A DNA stretch of 64,000 nt from Amphiura filiformis (Eukaryota; Echinodermata; Ophiuroidea; Amphilepidida; Amphiuridae): positions 12,337,701 through 12,401,700 of the forward strand of contig NC_092631.1 of the NCBI RefSeq assembly GCF_039555335.1, read 5' to 3'. The translations under genes and the position numbers were made by a program. Below, in pieces: positions 22,566 through 34,342 of this stretch (position 1 is its first letter; every line of letters begins with the position of its first letter). The notes under the pieces were generated by a model, which was given only the letters and a program-made list of their open reading frames with translations, was not told the origin of the DNA and made no database searches.

Positions 22566-25500
22566 GTTTTGGATTGATTTGGCTCACAACTTACGAAATA
22601 TTTAATCTGGTATACTGGATCTGATCCTTCTGTCTGATACAGCGACACTCCCCTCCCCCCCCAAGTATAAGGAAACGTTGATGATTACTACATTCTGGAC
22701 CAGCTGCAATTCAAAACTCTGTTACATTATGTATAGTCACAAGATTGCCAGAAACCAGGAGGTAAATAATTCATAGCTGTATGATTACTACCTTCACTCA
22801 GGTGTTCTGCACATGTGACCAACCCTGCAATGAATACGCTAGGCATTTCACCCAAGGTTTTACCCACATTCAGCAAAAAAAATAAATTTGAAGCGATAAC
22901 ATAGCATGTTTTGTTAAAGCATTTCAATTTCTTGTATTGTTAGCAAGTACAGAAGGCAGTCTTAACCAAAAGAATTAATAAATTGTAGGATTTTCAGATG
23001 CCAATAGCATTTTCTGGATATGACGACCATAATGTTTTCCCAACTGAGAAGTTGGTATTGATCACATAAATAATGCGGACTTATACTTAGCTATACTTGG
23101 CTCTCTCATCCCTAGATAATAACCACTTTTAAAGTCTAAGTAATGTCTTGAAGGGCTAAAGCTATCAAATTCTCAACATTCTCAAATGCATATTTACTAT
23201 TTAATATCACCTCAAAAACAATTAAGGTGAGAATAACAATATAATTGGGACAAAAAAATGTGACATAACTCCCAGTAAATTGGCAGCACCTGACGCACCA
23301 TACAATCTAGTGGTTAAACTTATGCATGGACTTGTTCAACAAATTTCAGGTAGCACATGATTACTTTTGGTGAAAGCAATCTTTCTGAAAGGTTCAATTT
23401 GTGTTCATTGAGATTTTGATCTAAAACTTACGAAAACGATACAAATGCAACAAAAGTAAAAAATTTGGAATTTACATAGTCACATAGACATTAAAATAGA
23501 GTACAGTGTATTGGAAGTCAAAATCATCATAATATTAAGCTGGAACATTCAGAAAGTAATTTTATTTAGATATTTAACATAATTTTGTTGTACAGGTGAA
23601 TTGAAAAGAGGGTACTTAGAACTTGTCACTTACAAAATTCCATGGGGCACTGATTAGGGCAGGAATGCTAATTAGGTCCAATACAGTATATCAGAAATTT
23701 CAAACAGTTTTTCATAAGCTGAAATACATGGACAGGGATTACATTTAAGACTAACTCAGTCAGTTAAACTATAGAAGCTACAACATTACTTTACTTGCAT
23801 CCATATAAATTATAAAAGTTAATTTTGCCAGCATGTACTTGCTCCAGATAATAGGAAATAGACAGGTGTCCCATTAAAGATCAGTTGGTCTTATCAAACA
23901 AATTGGCTGAGAAGCAATATTATAACCACCAAATAAACCATATCAGTAACAGTAGGGTTAATCAAATATGTGGTATATACCATACACATATCCATTGCTT
24001 ATGGGTATAATGGCAACAATATACCATCTCAAAAATGAAAAATGTTGCTTATCGCATCATGAAATTGAGCAATCCATCTTTCAAATGAGAGATGACATAC
24101 TTAAACATATCACACAAATGTGAATAAACTTTGTAAATCTGAACATTTGTTGTTCATTTACCTGGGGATACTCAAGTTTGGTTTGGGTAGGGATGTGCCT
24201 TTGAGAATCTGTATGTTAACCCATGTTTATACCAAGTTTCAAAGAAAATTTGACATTTTTTTATACCCAATCATAACTTTGTTTGAAATTTGGACTCCAG
24301 TTTTTTTGGTTTTTCTTTAAGTGAGAACAAAATGACCCATTTTTATACTAAAATTGACCTAGCAAAGGGGCCACTTTTATACCACAGGCTCAAAAATGAG
24401 ACCCATGTGCGATACATCCCTGTGGCAATTTGCAATGAGTACACCACCCCCCTGTCTTGTTCTAACCACATGCTTATATGATGAATTACATTGTTACAGA
24501 GCTGAGAGATATATGAATTGGCCTGTCTGGTCCTCTAAAACACTAAAGCACATGATAGTGTTCTATCACAATTAATTATGTGATGGTTCAATACTGTAAA
24601 TGGTCAAGAGGTACAATACCAAATATAATGATTAGAATATTTGATGTGATGTCACCTAAGTGACCTAACCAGATCAAAGATGGCAATGTTACATGAGATT
24701 CAGGCAAAATGGGAAGCACAGACATTTTGAATTAGTAATATACAGGGAAATTGGTCTGACCAAAGCTGACAACCTATGGATGTAACCTGAGCATTGAGAT
24801 TTAAGCAAAAAGGCAGGGAAGCACAGACAATTTGAATTAGAAATACACTGTATACAGGAAAATTGGTATGATTTAACTGAACAACTTGATGAAGATTTGT
24901 CAAAATTGCCACCTTTGACCTGGTTGGATCAGAACCTTCCACACATGTTGATGAATGGGCTTTTCCAGAAATTAATTGCATCCCCTTAAAGATTCTAAAC
25001 AATTTTAGCCTGTGTTCTCCATGGGAATTCCCAAGAAAAATCACCAATAAGCAGTGGGGATTTCCCAAAATGTATCATGTTCATTCAAATGCAAAAAAAT
25101 CTTTAAGAAATGTTGCCTTTTATCTGAGAAACCCAATTTTCCAATGGAATTCCCATTTTTCCCAATGAAATTCTGGTCTGGGAATTAAGTAAAAAATTAC
25201 ATGTTTTTGTTTGTTTGTTTTTTGTTTTTTTTAAGGGATGCAGTTGATTTCTGGAACAGCCCAATACATTATATTAATTAAGGTGGATGCAGCATATTAG
25301 AAATCCTAGAATTTAATAACCTAATATATGTTTTTTATCCCATACATGTACATGTTGATTACAAATCTGAAATAACAGTGCTGTTATGGATCCAAGTTTT
25401 GAGCAAAATCAATTCCAACTATATATTTCCAAATATTACTACCATTACTACTGTTATTGGTTATGAAGGGGCTGTGCAGCTATGTCTTTCACCCCTGCTC

Positions 25501-25606
25501 TTACCCCACAAAATTACACGACCCAGTGGAGACAAAATCATGCTGCATCCACCTTAAAAAAGAATTCACAAACTTCACTTACAAAAAAAATCTAATAAAC
25601 ATAGTT
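22566..25606. other. Non-coding stretch
   Basis: No gene recognised. The only structure noted is the tandem pair at 24706-24871. Confidence 0.45.
24706..24871 (+). repeat. ~105-bp tandem duplication, 2 copies
   Basis: GGGAAGCACAGACATTTTGA with a following AATATACAGGGAAATTGGT recurs about 105 bp later as GGGAAGCACAGACAATTTGA with a short insertion. The minus-strand frame at 25068-24700 spans it and is not a recognised protein. Confidence 0.7.
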
Positions 25607-25795
25607 TTATACTATTCCATTTAATATCCATACATCCCTATGGAAGACATGACCTTAATTACCACACAGGGAGTGTGAATTTCAAATAGGGTTACCTGAA
25701 TGTGTGACTCCATTTGAAATCTACACTCCCTGTGTGGGAGATTAAGGTCATGTCTTCCATATGGGGTGTATGGATTTCAACTGGAATAGCCCATT
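25607..25795. repeat. Family 4 MITE (CTATTCCATTT / GGAATAGCCCA), copy 1
   Basis: Inverted halves: TATTCCATTTAATATCCATAC and CTATGGAAGACATGACCTTA pair with TAAGGTCATGTCTTCCATAT and ATGGATTTCAACTGGAATAG. Other copies are at 27028, 27530, 54470, 56800 and 57190. All share TGGAAGA, ACTCCCTGTGTGG and CAAATGGAGTCACC-type text. Confidence 0.75.
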
Positions 25796-27027
25796 CTGAA
25801 TTGGACATTCATCCAATGAATCCTATCTAATACAACCAAAATGACTGTACCATTAATCACCCATACATAATGACAAAATGAAAACCAAAGATACATCAAC
25901 TGCAAAATATAGCACACTCCAAAGGTAGCAGAGTTTTTTGTTGTCAAAATAGAGAAATGTCACACATTACACTCAATGAAGTGTTTTATTGGATACCCCA
26001 TGCTTCCAAATACCTGAGAAACCTAATGTTAAATTTCTACAGTGCTTTAGCCATGGAAGAAAGAGAGACCACAGTCAATCATATCTCAAATAATTAAGTC
26101 AGGGCAATCATTCTGAATTTCCACCGTTGGCATCAGCCTCTTTGAGCCAATTTTAATCTCTCCGCCTTCCCCCATATGACTGTATTTTCAAATTCTGGAT
26201 ATGCCCTTGTTCAATGCAAGTGTTTCCTTTCTTTTATTTATTTGATCAAAGATACAAAAATATGCACACACACAAACATTTGTCAGGTAGCATACATGAA
26301 AGTTCATAAGTCAATTAACTATTTAAAGGTGCGAAAATTTGGAAAAATACATTCTAAACTTGGCTCTTAAAATGCTAGGTGTCCTGACTTCGCAAGGGAC
26401 GATTCATTAATTAGCAATTAAAAAGCAGCTTTAAGTATTTGCCACTGAATGCGGGAGACCATTATAATACTGCTAGTCATGATTAGTTAACATCCATTCT
26501 CTCCCAGGTGAATTCTGTCCATCAAATATGTTGCACTCCAATTGGCATGCAGGCAGTGCCATTTCATGATCATACTATGCTAGATTTACAAAGCTTTTGC
26601 AATGCCCATTTTGCTCTTGGACACAACATTTTGTTTGATTTCCCATAACATATGAACTTGACTAATGAAAACCTCCTCCCCTTTCAAATTCCTTGGAGCC
26701 TCCTCCCTTTCGCATTCCTTGGAGACACTCTATATATTTCAAACATTTCTTATATAATAATAATGCTCTTGATATTTTAAACAAGGTTGTCAACTGTAAA
26801 TATAGTAAACTAAATTGCATTTCAAATTCCCAATTTTAAAAATAGCGTATATTTCTGGACAAAAATATTATACATGTTCTAAACATTCTACACTGCTGTT
26901 CATGTACCGATTCAATAATAATATATAATAAATCTACTTATCAACATAAAGCACATAATCATTATCTACCAACTTTGTATTCAACATCGAAGACTACAAG
27001 TTTCTGAACAAAATTGCAAGCACCGGG
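25796..27027. other. Non-coding stretch
   Basis: No domain-bearing frame, RNA gene or repeat boundary recognised. Confidence 0.45.
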
Positions 27028-27215
27028 CTATTCCATTTAAAATCCAGACTCCCCCATATGGAAAAAATTACCTTAATCTTCCACAAAGTTGGTTTTTAGA
27101 TTTCAAATGGAGTCACCCATTCAGGCAACCCCATTTAAAATCCACACTCCCTGTGTGGCAGATTATGGTCATGTCTTCCACAGGGGGTGTATGCAATTCA
27201 AGCAGAATAGCCCAT
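27028..27215. repeat. Family 4 MITE, copy 2
   Basis: GGGCTATTCCATTTAAAATC at the left matches the complement of CAAGCAGAATAGCCCA at the right. The interior has CAAATGGAGTCACCCATTCA and CACTCCCTGTGTGGCAGATT. The frame 27089-27319 is incidental. Confidence 0.75.
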
Positions 27216-27529
27216 ATGCAGATCAACCATCACTGAATTTAGACAAGATAAACCAGACACTTGCAATAGAGACTACAGACCACTTCATGCTATGTACGTC
27301 ATTAGCTGCTGTAATTTGATATTAATCAATGTAGGAAAACAAGTGGGAAAAATTAAAAAAAAGCACAATCTCAATTTACTGAAAATGTATGCAGAATTGT
27401 TTTAAACCTAGAATTTATACCAAACAATATTAACTGAAAATTTTCCACATATATCCTTCAACAACACAATACATTAATTGTAAATTATTTTGATGCACAG
27501 TGACACAACATCCCTTGTCAAGATTTCCT

Positions 27530-27815
27530 GCATTGGGCTATTCTGTTTAAAATCCACATTACCCCTGTGGAAGATTTAGTTGAAGTCTTCCACAGAGGGA
27601 GTATGAGTTTTGATAAGAATAGATAATTGGGTAACTTCCATTTGAAATACTCACTCCAGTTGTGGAAGATATAAGTAAAGCCATAACACAGGGGGAGTAT
27701 GGGTTTCAAAATGATTAACACTAACCAATTACATTTAAAAAACATACTCCCTCTGTGGTAGATATTTCCAAAATCTTCCACAGGGGTAGTGTGAATTTTA
27801 AATGGAATAGCCCAT
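27530..27815. repeat. Family 4 MITE, copy 3 (double palindrome)
   Basis: Begins GGGCTATTCTGTTTAAAATC and ends TTTTAAATGGAATAGCCCA. Two successive palindromic modules with TGTGGAAGAT/ATCTTCCACA arms fill it. The minus-strand frame 27781-27518 is a by-product. Confidence 0.75.
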
Positions 27816-27939
27816 TTGAGACATTGTGAACTACCACGATAACAACTCTACTTTTAGACTTCAGTCTGCTACTCAATAATTAGCCTTTATTTTGGGATGT
27901 TTTTGGAAAAAAGTACAACTAGACTAAGCTGTGGTCTAA
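27816..27939. other. Short spacer
   Basis: Nothing recognised between the MITE and the tandem array. Confidence 0.4.
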
Positions 27940-28878
27940 CCCACGAACACAGCCGTGTTGTTACCCCTAATGACCTTTGACCCCAAAATATATGAAAGCG
28001 GCCATAGACATTGGCTAATGTCAATGCATGGGTGCATGTGGCACCACTTTGCTATGTTACTTGTGACAGAAGGGGCATTTTGAAGGTTTTTCGTCTCAGA
28101 CCGGAAGTGACCCCTTAATGACATTTGACCCCAAATAAAAAAATACCACATATGAATTGGGTACCCACAATTCATGTGTGAACATACTACGATACTGTCC
28201 TATGTTTTTCTTAGCAAATACAAATTTTTGACGGTTTTTCGTTTTATACCGGAAGTGACCCCTTAATGACCTTTGACCCCAAATCTGTGAGGACCCCATA
28301 GACACTGGATAATAACAATGCATGTATGCAAGTGGTGTTACTGTCCGGCGTAATTTGTGGGAGAAGAAGCATTTAAAAGGTATTTCGTTTTGTCCCGGAA
28401 GTGGCCCCTTAATGACCTTTGACCCTAAATAAAAAAATACCACATATACACAGGGTAATTACAATTTATGTGTGAACATACCGTTACTGTCCTATGTTTT
28501 TCTTAGCAAATAAAATTTTTTGAAGGTTTTTCGTTTTATACCGGAAGTGACCCCTTAATGACCTTTGACCCCAAATCTGTGAGGACCCCATAGACACTGG
28601 ATAATAGTAATGCATGTGTGCAAGTGGGTTCACCGTCATCACGTAATCTGTAGGAGAAGAAGCATTTTAGTTGAAATCACGTTTTTGACCCCTATGACCC
28701 CAGCGTGACCTTTGACCCCACGAGTTTCATGTGACATGTAGGGGCATGGTCAATGATGATTGTGACCAAGTTAGGTCCAAATCGGTGTAAGCATGTGAGT
28801 GCTAGAGCAAATGTAGTGGTCGGCAGAAAGAACCTGTAAGAAAAAAGACACAGCCGTGACTAAACGTCACGGCTGTGT
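27940..28878 (+). repeat. ~147-bp tandem array, each unit with a DR1-like motif
   Basis: AATGACCTTTGACCCC or a close variant begins at 27969, 28117, 28265, 28411 and 28557, with a last copy (GTGACCTTTGACCCC) at about 28704. Steps are 146-148 bp. Alternate units differ (AAAAAAATACCACATAT type versus CTGTGAGGACCCCATAGAC type), so the higher-order unit is a dimer of about 293 bp. The complement GGGGTCAAAGGTCA equals two AGGTCA-like half-sites separated by one base. The array ends just before a CACAGCCGTGAC hairpin, and CACAGCCGTG also appears at its left edge (about 27948). The minus-strand frames across it are by-products. Confidence 0.85.
28848..28878. repeat. 13-bp stem hairpin at the array edge
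   Basis: ACACAGCCGTGAC and its complement GTCACGGCTGTGT flank a TAAAC loop. Confidence 0.85.
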
Positions 28879-29348
28879 AATACTGCAAATTATGAAACAA
28901 TAAATAAAATTAAATAAAAAACTGCCAATCAGGTATAGTGGCAAGTTCTTTCCTCAAAACTATTTTGTACAGTTCCAAGTTTCTTAAACGGATATGTATA
29001 TATATATTTATATATATAATTATGTGTACATATATTTCAAAAACCAACTAAAACTTTTAATTTAACAAATAGAGATACATTTTCTTTATACTTCCGTGTG
29101 GATTTTCCAAAATTTTAATACAAACATGGAAAGTGGTATATGTCTGGTTAAAACAATTTGATCAAAACACAATGATAAAAATATGCAGAGAAACAAATAG
29201 ACCTGTCACAATTGAAGAATCAGACTCTGATGCTGAACCATTTCAAATACATTTTGAACACTTAGAAATAAAAGGCAAGTACACAATATGGTAGTTACTG
29301 CTCATGGCTTCATTTAACTTGTTCAGTATCAGCCTATAGTAGCTGCCG
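28879..29348 (-). other. Probable start of the IRS 3' untranslated region
   Basis: Directly follows the TAA stop on the minus strand. AT-rich, with a TATATATATTTATATATATA run near 28998-29018. I see no convincing minus-strand polyadenylation signal close to the stop, so the 3' UTR may be long. Its end cannot be set from sequence alone. Confidence 0.5.
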
Positions 29349-30569
29349 TTAATGCCTGCTCTCGTGCTGCCGTTTGTTTGTCATCACTCTAAGGCCTTCA
29401 GATTTAGTAAAGTCTATTGTAGCGTAATTTGTTGGCTCCGCCTGCTGTTTCTCGTCATCCGGTGTACGGCGATGGAATGGCGAACGAGCACGCCTTTCGA
29501 TATTTGACTGTCCTTTACCATCCGGTGCTCCAATGTCCACATCGATGTAATTCAGTTCTTTCTCATCAACTGGCGATGATGAGTCGCTTGAACGTCTGGC
29601 ACTATGGCGGGACGACAATCTCGGGCTAGGCTCGCAACTGCTTTGACCTGACCCCCCTAGAATCAAGTTTCTTACTCCATTGTGAGAACTCAATCGAGGA
29701 CTCCCTGAGTGCGGACTACCCGCAGAGCTTGTTGAGCTGCGAGGACTGCTACTGCCCTTTGGGCTTCCTATGCTAGACTTACCAGGACTTCCTTGATGTA
29801 GCTTAACCTCTTCCAAAGATTTCTCAAGAGTTTTAATGCGTAACGCCTGAGCTGCGGGTGAAGTTGGTGAGCACGGGCTTGGACTGGAGCGCCTCAACGA
29901 CCCGGCTCAACGCGTTCATATACTCCGATGTATCACTGGGGGAGTTTTTCAATACCAGGGCCGGTGGAATATTGCGCTTTTCCTGACAACTATTAGACTT
30001 TTTTCTTTGGTCAAAATTCACATTTACATATTCTCCTTCCTTTTCTGCTGATGTCCCATCAGCAGCACTTTGAGGCACATTTGAAAGGCTCTGACCACTT
30101 TCTTTTTTCTTTGAAGAGGGTTCCATATATGCATAACCTTCATTACTGCTAGCACTTTTAGGAGAGGAGGAGGCACCAAAAGAGACGTTCATATAGGAGG
30201 CTGGTTCTTCGCTGGATGTATTTGAACTTGTCCGTGTGACCTGTCTATGAACTCTCATCCTCACCCCAGCATCTTTGTCTAAAGAATTGGCTCTTCTAGC
30301 CTGGAATTCCATATTCATGTAACTATCACTACTTAGCTGTTGTGAAGGTGACACAGGGCGATAGGAGGAGGGTATGTCCAGTGAGGCACTGCGAGGCGAC
30401 GGGTGCTCTGGCCGTCCACCTAACAGGTGCTCTGGCCGACCACCTGAGATGCTGCTACTACGCGATGACGGAGTCATCATCATGTAACTCTCTGGCTCAT
30501 CCACGCTTGAGTGCCGAATCACGGGGGTTTCAACGTTTCCTGAACCTCGTCGTGAGCCTGGTCTTGAAC
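29349..30569 (-). CDS. IRS: Insulin receptor substrate, terminal coding exon (frame break inside)
   Basis: This exon encodes the C-terminal docking tail of an insulin receptor substrate, the scaffold phosphorylated by insulin/IGF receptors. The acceptor (TTCTTTTCAG at 30570 onward) is in phase 1 and joins exon 56422-56625. Tyrosine motifs in order are SYMMM and SYMNM (PI3K p85 type), SYMNV, YAYMEP, EYVNV (the GRB2-type site, compare human YVNI), EYMNA, then LNYIDVD and NYATIDF (the two C-terminal SHP2-type sites). Serine-rich spacers lie between them. The stop is TAA at 29351-29349. The reading frame breaks. Frame 1 runs from 30569 and would stop at 29833. The frame with YIDVD and YATIDF opens at 29906. 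The exon has one base too many, and skipping one G of GGG at 29903-29901 joins them as ALSRSLRRSSPSP. The PH and PTB domains lie outside the window. Confidence 0.9.
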
Positions 30570-31597
30570 CTGAAAAGAAGCAAAGATAATATAAACACTG
30601 GTCAATGTCTTTCAAAATGAAATTATAACAATGGCTAATAATTATTATCCTTTTATGAAGTACTGGTGCAACATCCGTTTTTTGGGTAGTTCCTATTCAG
30701 AAATTCATATGAAAATGAAATAGACATCAAAAAACAAATACTTTCTCTCACTGAAACAGGAATTATACATACGTTTTAAAATAGTACATTTTTGTCAGTT
30801 TGTATGCTGGTCAAATAACTATTGGTTATGTAACAAGGCATCATTGAATATGTGTGAAATCTATCATTGTATTGAGATTGAGTGTATAGGGTTTGTCAGG
30901 GTTACAACTCCCTTTTTTTTTCATGATTTTAGGAAAATTACAAATATTGAGAAAAAATATATCTCGAAATGCCAAAACTACAATTTAAGATGTGTGGATG
31001 GTGGTCACCAGCGCGAACAATGTACACCAGTACACAGGGTAAAATATTCCCAAAGTATGACCTCTGAACAACTAACAAGAAAAGTTGGTCAAATATAAGG
31101 TATAAGATAAAAGTTGACACTGCTGGAAATGGCCAATATTTTCAGTGAAATGAGATTGCTTTTTTGCAGATACCAAATAATTGTTTTCAATTTATCAGCA
31201 TGACAGGCGATACTTTGGGACAGAAATCGTCATCAGATTCCATGATTTTTGTCCTCAATGGGCCCAAATGCCAGTACTCATCAGGCACAATGGAACAATG
31301 AACATCACCTGCTAAATTTCAGCCTGTACCTATTATAGCATCAGTAAAATTGATAAGGATTCTGTAAAATGTTTAAAAGTGTGTCGTTAATCATTATCAG
31401 CTTCAATCTTTGCAGACACCCAAGCCTGTTTGATGCATATTGTAAGCTTGCTTAAGTGAACAAATTTAACTAATGCTTTAGTCCCTCAGGTGCTTGGAAT
31501 ACAAATGATTTTTCCATGGAATGTATAATACAGTGTGCCACATATTTAAGTAACAAAAGAATCTTACTTTTAAATGTAAGGGTTCATTTTCTCCATT
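30570..31597. other. Intron sequence without recognised features
   Basis: Short chance frames on both strands only. Confidence 0.5.
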
Positions 31598-31601
31598 TTA
31601 A

Positions 31602-31952
31602 AGCCATAATGTACAATCTTTTAAAATGATTAATTTGGTTTATATTTTAAAGCCTAATATTTTGGCATATTTGTAACGTGTACACACGTCCCAACTTGCA
31701 ACTAATGGGAATAGCTAAGTCCATTGTGCTTGAGGAAAAACAGAGCAATTTTGCAAGAGCAAGTAAATTACTGTCAATTAAGATAATAAATCACCCATAA
31801 TAGAACTCCACAATCAACGGCAAAGTTAGTGGTTTCTTTCATGTAACATTATTTCAGCTTAAAGGTTTTCCTGACCGTTATTACTAATATTATTTCATCG
31901 TTTTGGAACAGAATAACAATTAAATCAAATTTGATGGAAAATGTACATGGCT
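31602..31952. mobile_element. TTAA-flanked MITE, family 1, copy C
   Basis: Left end AGCCATAATGTACAATCTTT after TTAA at 31598-31601. The right end is the complement of AGCCATGTACATTTTCC, followed by TTAC, a decayed TTAA. It shares GGCATATTTGTAA and AAAACAGAGCAATTTT with the copies at 463 and 16106. At 351 bp it is the shortest copy. Confidence 0.7.
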
Positions 31953-31989
31953 TTACGGTCGTAAAAAGTTTAATTTTTCTTGTTGAAAA

Positions 31990-32790
31990 TGGTCTTTTTT
32001 AGAAGAAAAAAAAGGCAGATTTTAATATGGAATGACTTGTGCTAAATAACACAAAACTTGAAGACTTCCACCTGACATCTTTGAGGTGCTAGTGTTTTTT
32101 CCAGAATAATCTACACCTACCATGCCTACATGTGCCATTATTAAAATGACACATGTGACAAAAGCGACACGTTAAAGTCAACCTAAAGTCCTACATTTAT
32201 ACGCAGCCAGCTTGTCATGCTTCACAACTGTTTTACAAATCTTTATCCAAATGAGTGTCAAGAAAGAACCTGCTGTTTTATTTATAGTAAATAAGGACTG
32301 CATGTTATTATAATCTCTATGAATAAAATTTGTATTAAATAATGTCAGTCAAATGCCACATAAACGTCACAAATAAAATTTTTCTTTTAAAAAATGCTCC
32401 CTTCTTTAGAGGAAAAAATGCAGGTTTTACTTTGCAATGACTTGCTAAATAACACAAAACCTGAATGCCACCTGACATCTCCGAGGTGCTGGTATTTTTC
32501 CTAGAATAATCCACACCTACATATGCCATTATTTGACACTCTACAATATGACATGAATACTTTTACCCCAACTACAATCTATACAAAATGACATACTTAT
32601 GACAAAAGCTGCACATTAAAGTCAACCCATAAGTCCTACATTAAACGCAGCCGGCTTGTTATGTTTCACAACTGTTTTTCAAATCTTTATCCAAATGAGT
32701 GTTAAAAAAAGCCCATTGTTTTATTCATAGTAAAGAAAGGGCTGCAAATGTCATGACTGTATGTTATTATAATCTTTATAATTCGTGTCA
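31990..32790 (+). repeat. Diverged tandem duplication, two ~350-400-bp copies
   Basis: Copy 1 (about 31990-32335) and copy 2 (about 32393-32790) share AAATAACACAAAAC, CCACCTGACATCT, GAGGTGCTGGTAT-type text, CAACTGTTTTACAAATCTTT and ATCCAAATGAGTGT. Copy 2 has an extra segment around 32530-32600. Confidence 0.8.
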
Positions 32791-32896
32791 GCTAAAGTCA
32801 GTAATTTAGGTTAAGAAAGATGCCAGAAAACATGTCAAGAGGAAAAGTTATTCATTGGTAGAACACTTTTGAGCCTTGGGTGCAGGGTTGTGCCCT

Positions 32897-33095
32897 AATT
32901 TGACCTCAAATGACCTTAAAATTGTGTGATAACTTTCACCAAGTTTCATCATTATATCTATGCGAGACAATATCAGGAAAATGAAAATCCAACCATCTTG
33001 GCTAATTTGACCTCACGACCTTTAAATTGTGTGACACATATTACACCAAGTTTCATCTTTATAGGATAAATGTGCAAGAAAATATCAAGGGAAAA
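32897..33095 (+). repeat. ~107-bp dimer repeat
   Basis: AATTTGACCTCA begins at 32897 and again near 33004, each followed by ACCAAGTTTCATC and AATATCA. It resembles the TGACC-rich short repeats at 48.6-49.1 kb. Confidence 0.65.
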
Positions 33096-33472
33096 AAACC
33101 CTAACCAAATTCTCGCGTTTCACAATACGATGTGCCACCAGCGGTTGCTCTTGGCAGTCCAATTTTTGACCTCCAGAGTTGACATCGCCGTTGTAGCTGC
33201 CATTGGATGTGTGATAATAAAGATGTTAAAAACAGCTCCACAAAGGATGCTGTGTCATCAATAGATAGTAAATAAAATAAACCGACAATGGCGTATGCTC
33301 CTGTGTTGTATTTGTGACAACTGAATGAGAAATTATGTGCGAGTGTGCTTGGTGATATCTACTTCCTGGTTTGGCTTCTTGTCCAATTTCCCACAATTCC
33401 AATTTTAAACCAAATGGGGCGCATAGATTGCGAAATGCGAGAATTGGAAGACACATAGATACACCCCCTGTA

Positions 33473-33784
33473 TAGTAGAAGACCGTCCTGTATTAGAGTT
33501 CGTGACCAACATTTTTCGTCATAGCGCCCTCTTGAAAGGTCTGACACATAACAAACTATACATTTTTGGAATCCTCATGACCTCACAAGTAATTTAATAT
33601 ATTACTTGACATAATTGGAGCATTCTGAAAATTTGACCCTCATGTAACCTTGATTGACCCCTCAAGAAGTTTCAGGAGGTGAGCCCAAGCTAAATTGATT
33701 CAGAATCAATCAAAGATCCCAAAATAACTTTCAAATCATTGTTCTATGAGTTGGTCACAAACTCTACAGGACGGTCTTCTACTA
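33473..33784. mobile_element. 312-bp MITE
   Basis: TAGTAGAAGACCGTCCTGTA at the left, continuing to GTGACCAAC, is matched by the complement at 33751-33784. TA next to both ends suggests a TA target (Tc1/mariner-like). Confidence 0.75.
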
Positions 33785-33900
33785 GTACATACACACAATG
33801 AATACAAATTAGTATATCCCCTTATGGCTAAACTTAGGGATGACAATTAGAACACCACTCATTTTGCATGATCTTGTCACCCCCACTCCCGCGGGGGCCA
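33785..33900. other. Short spacer
   Basis: Nothing recognised. Confidence 0.4.
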
Positions 33901-34342
33901 CTCAAATATGTGACGTGTCATGTCAAAAGGAGACACTTTTGGGCAGGTTATCAATTTTGAAGTTTTTACATATCTTAAATATAGAGATATTTTGCTCCTA
34001 CAACGCCGCTTTCCCCAATGAAATCGGACATTCCTAAGCGAAGATATTATGTTAAGTAAGTTATGGTATTATAAAATTGTAAGTTGAGATATCGGCCTTT
34101 AAAAATATTATTGACAATGTAGAGGGTAGGAATTACCTTGAAAAATGTCTCAAAAAGTACAAGATGCCAGTTATATTCTGGTCTGAAACTATCAGACAAT
34201 ATTTTTAACAATAATAACATCACAAATTCGCAATAAAACCAGTTTGTGAAAAAATCACCTCCGGACAGATTTTTGGCTATTTCTCCATTTACGATCCTGC
34301 CCAAAAGTGTCTCCTTTTGACATGACACGTCACATATGTGAG
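33901..34342. mobile_element. MITE with CTCACATATGTGACG ends
   Basis: The left end CTCAAATATGTGACGTGTCA continues through TGTCAAAAGGAGACAC and TTTTGGGCAGG, and is matched in reverse complement at 34297-34342. Its right terminus CACATATGTGAG overlaps the left terminus of the next element. Confidence 0.75.

Noticed and set aside
24700..25068. 122-codon minus-strand frame
   Set aside because: Lies across a ~105-bp tandem duplication and repeats itself in the protein; explained by the duplication.
28096..28443. 115-codon minus-strand frame with internal repeats
   Set aside because: A by-product of the ~147-bp tandem array, not a gene.
29833..29909. A small intron explaining the IRS frame change
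   Set aside because: The frames overlap by about 70 bp, and the GT..AG pairs available there would give introns of only about 20-60 bp, too short for an animal spliceosomal intron. A one-base indel is simpler.
30342..30620. Plus-strand frame opposite the IRS exon
   Set aside because: Antisense shadow of the IRS coding frame.
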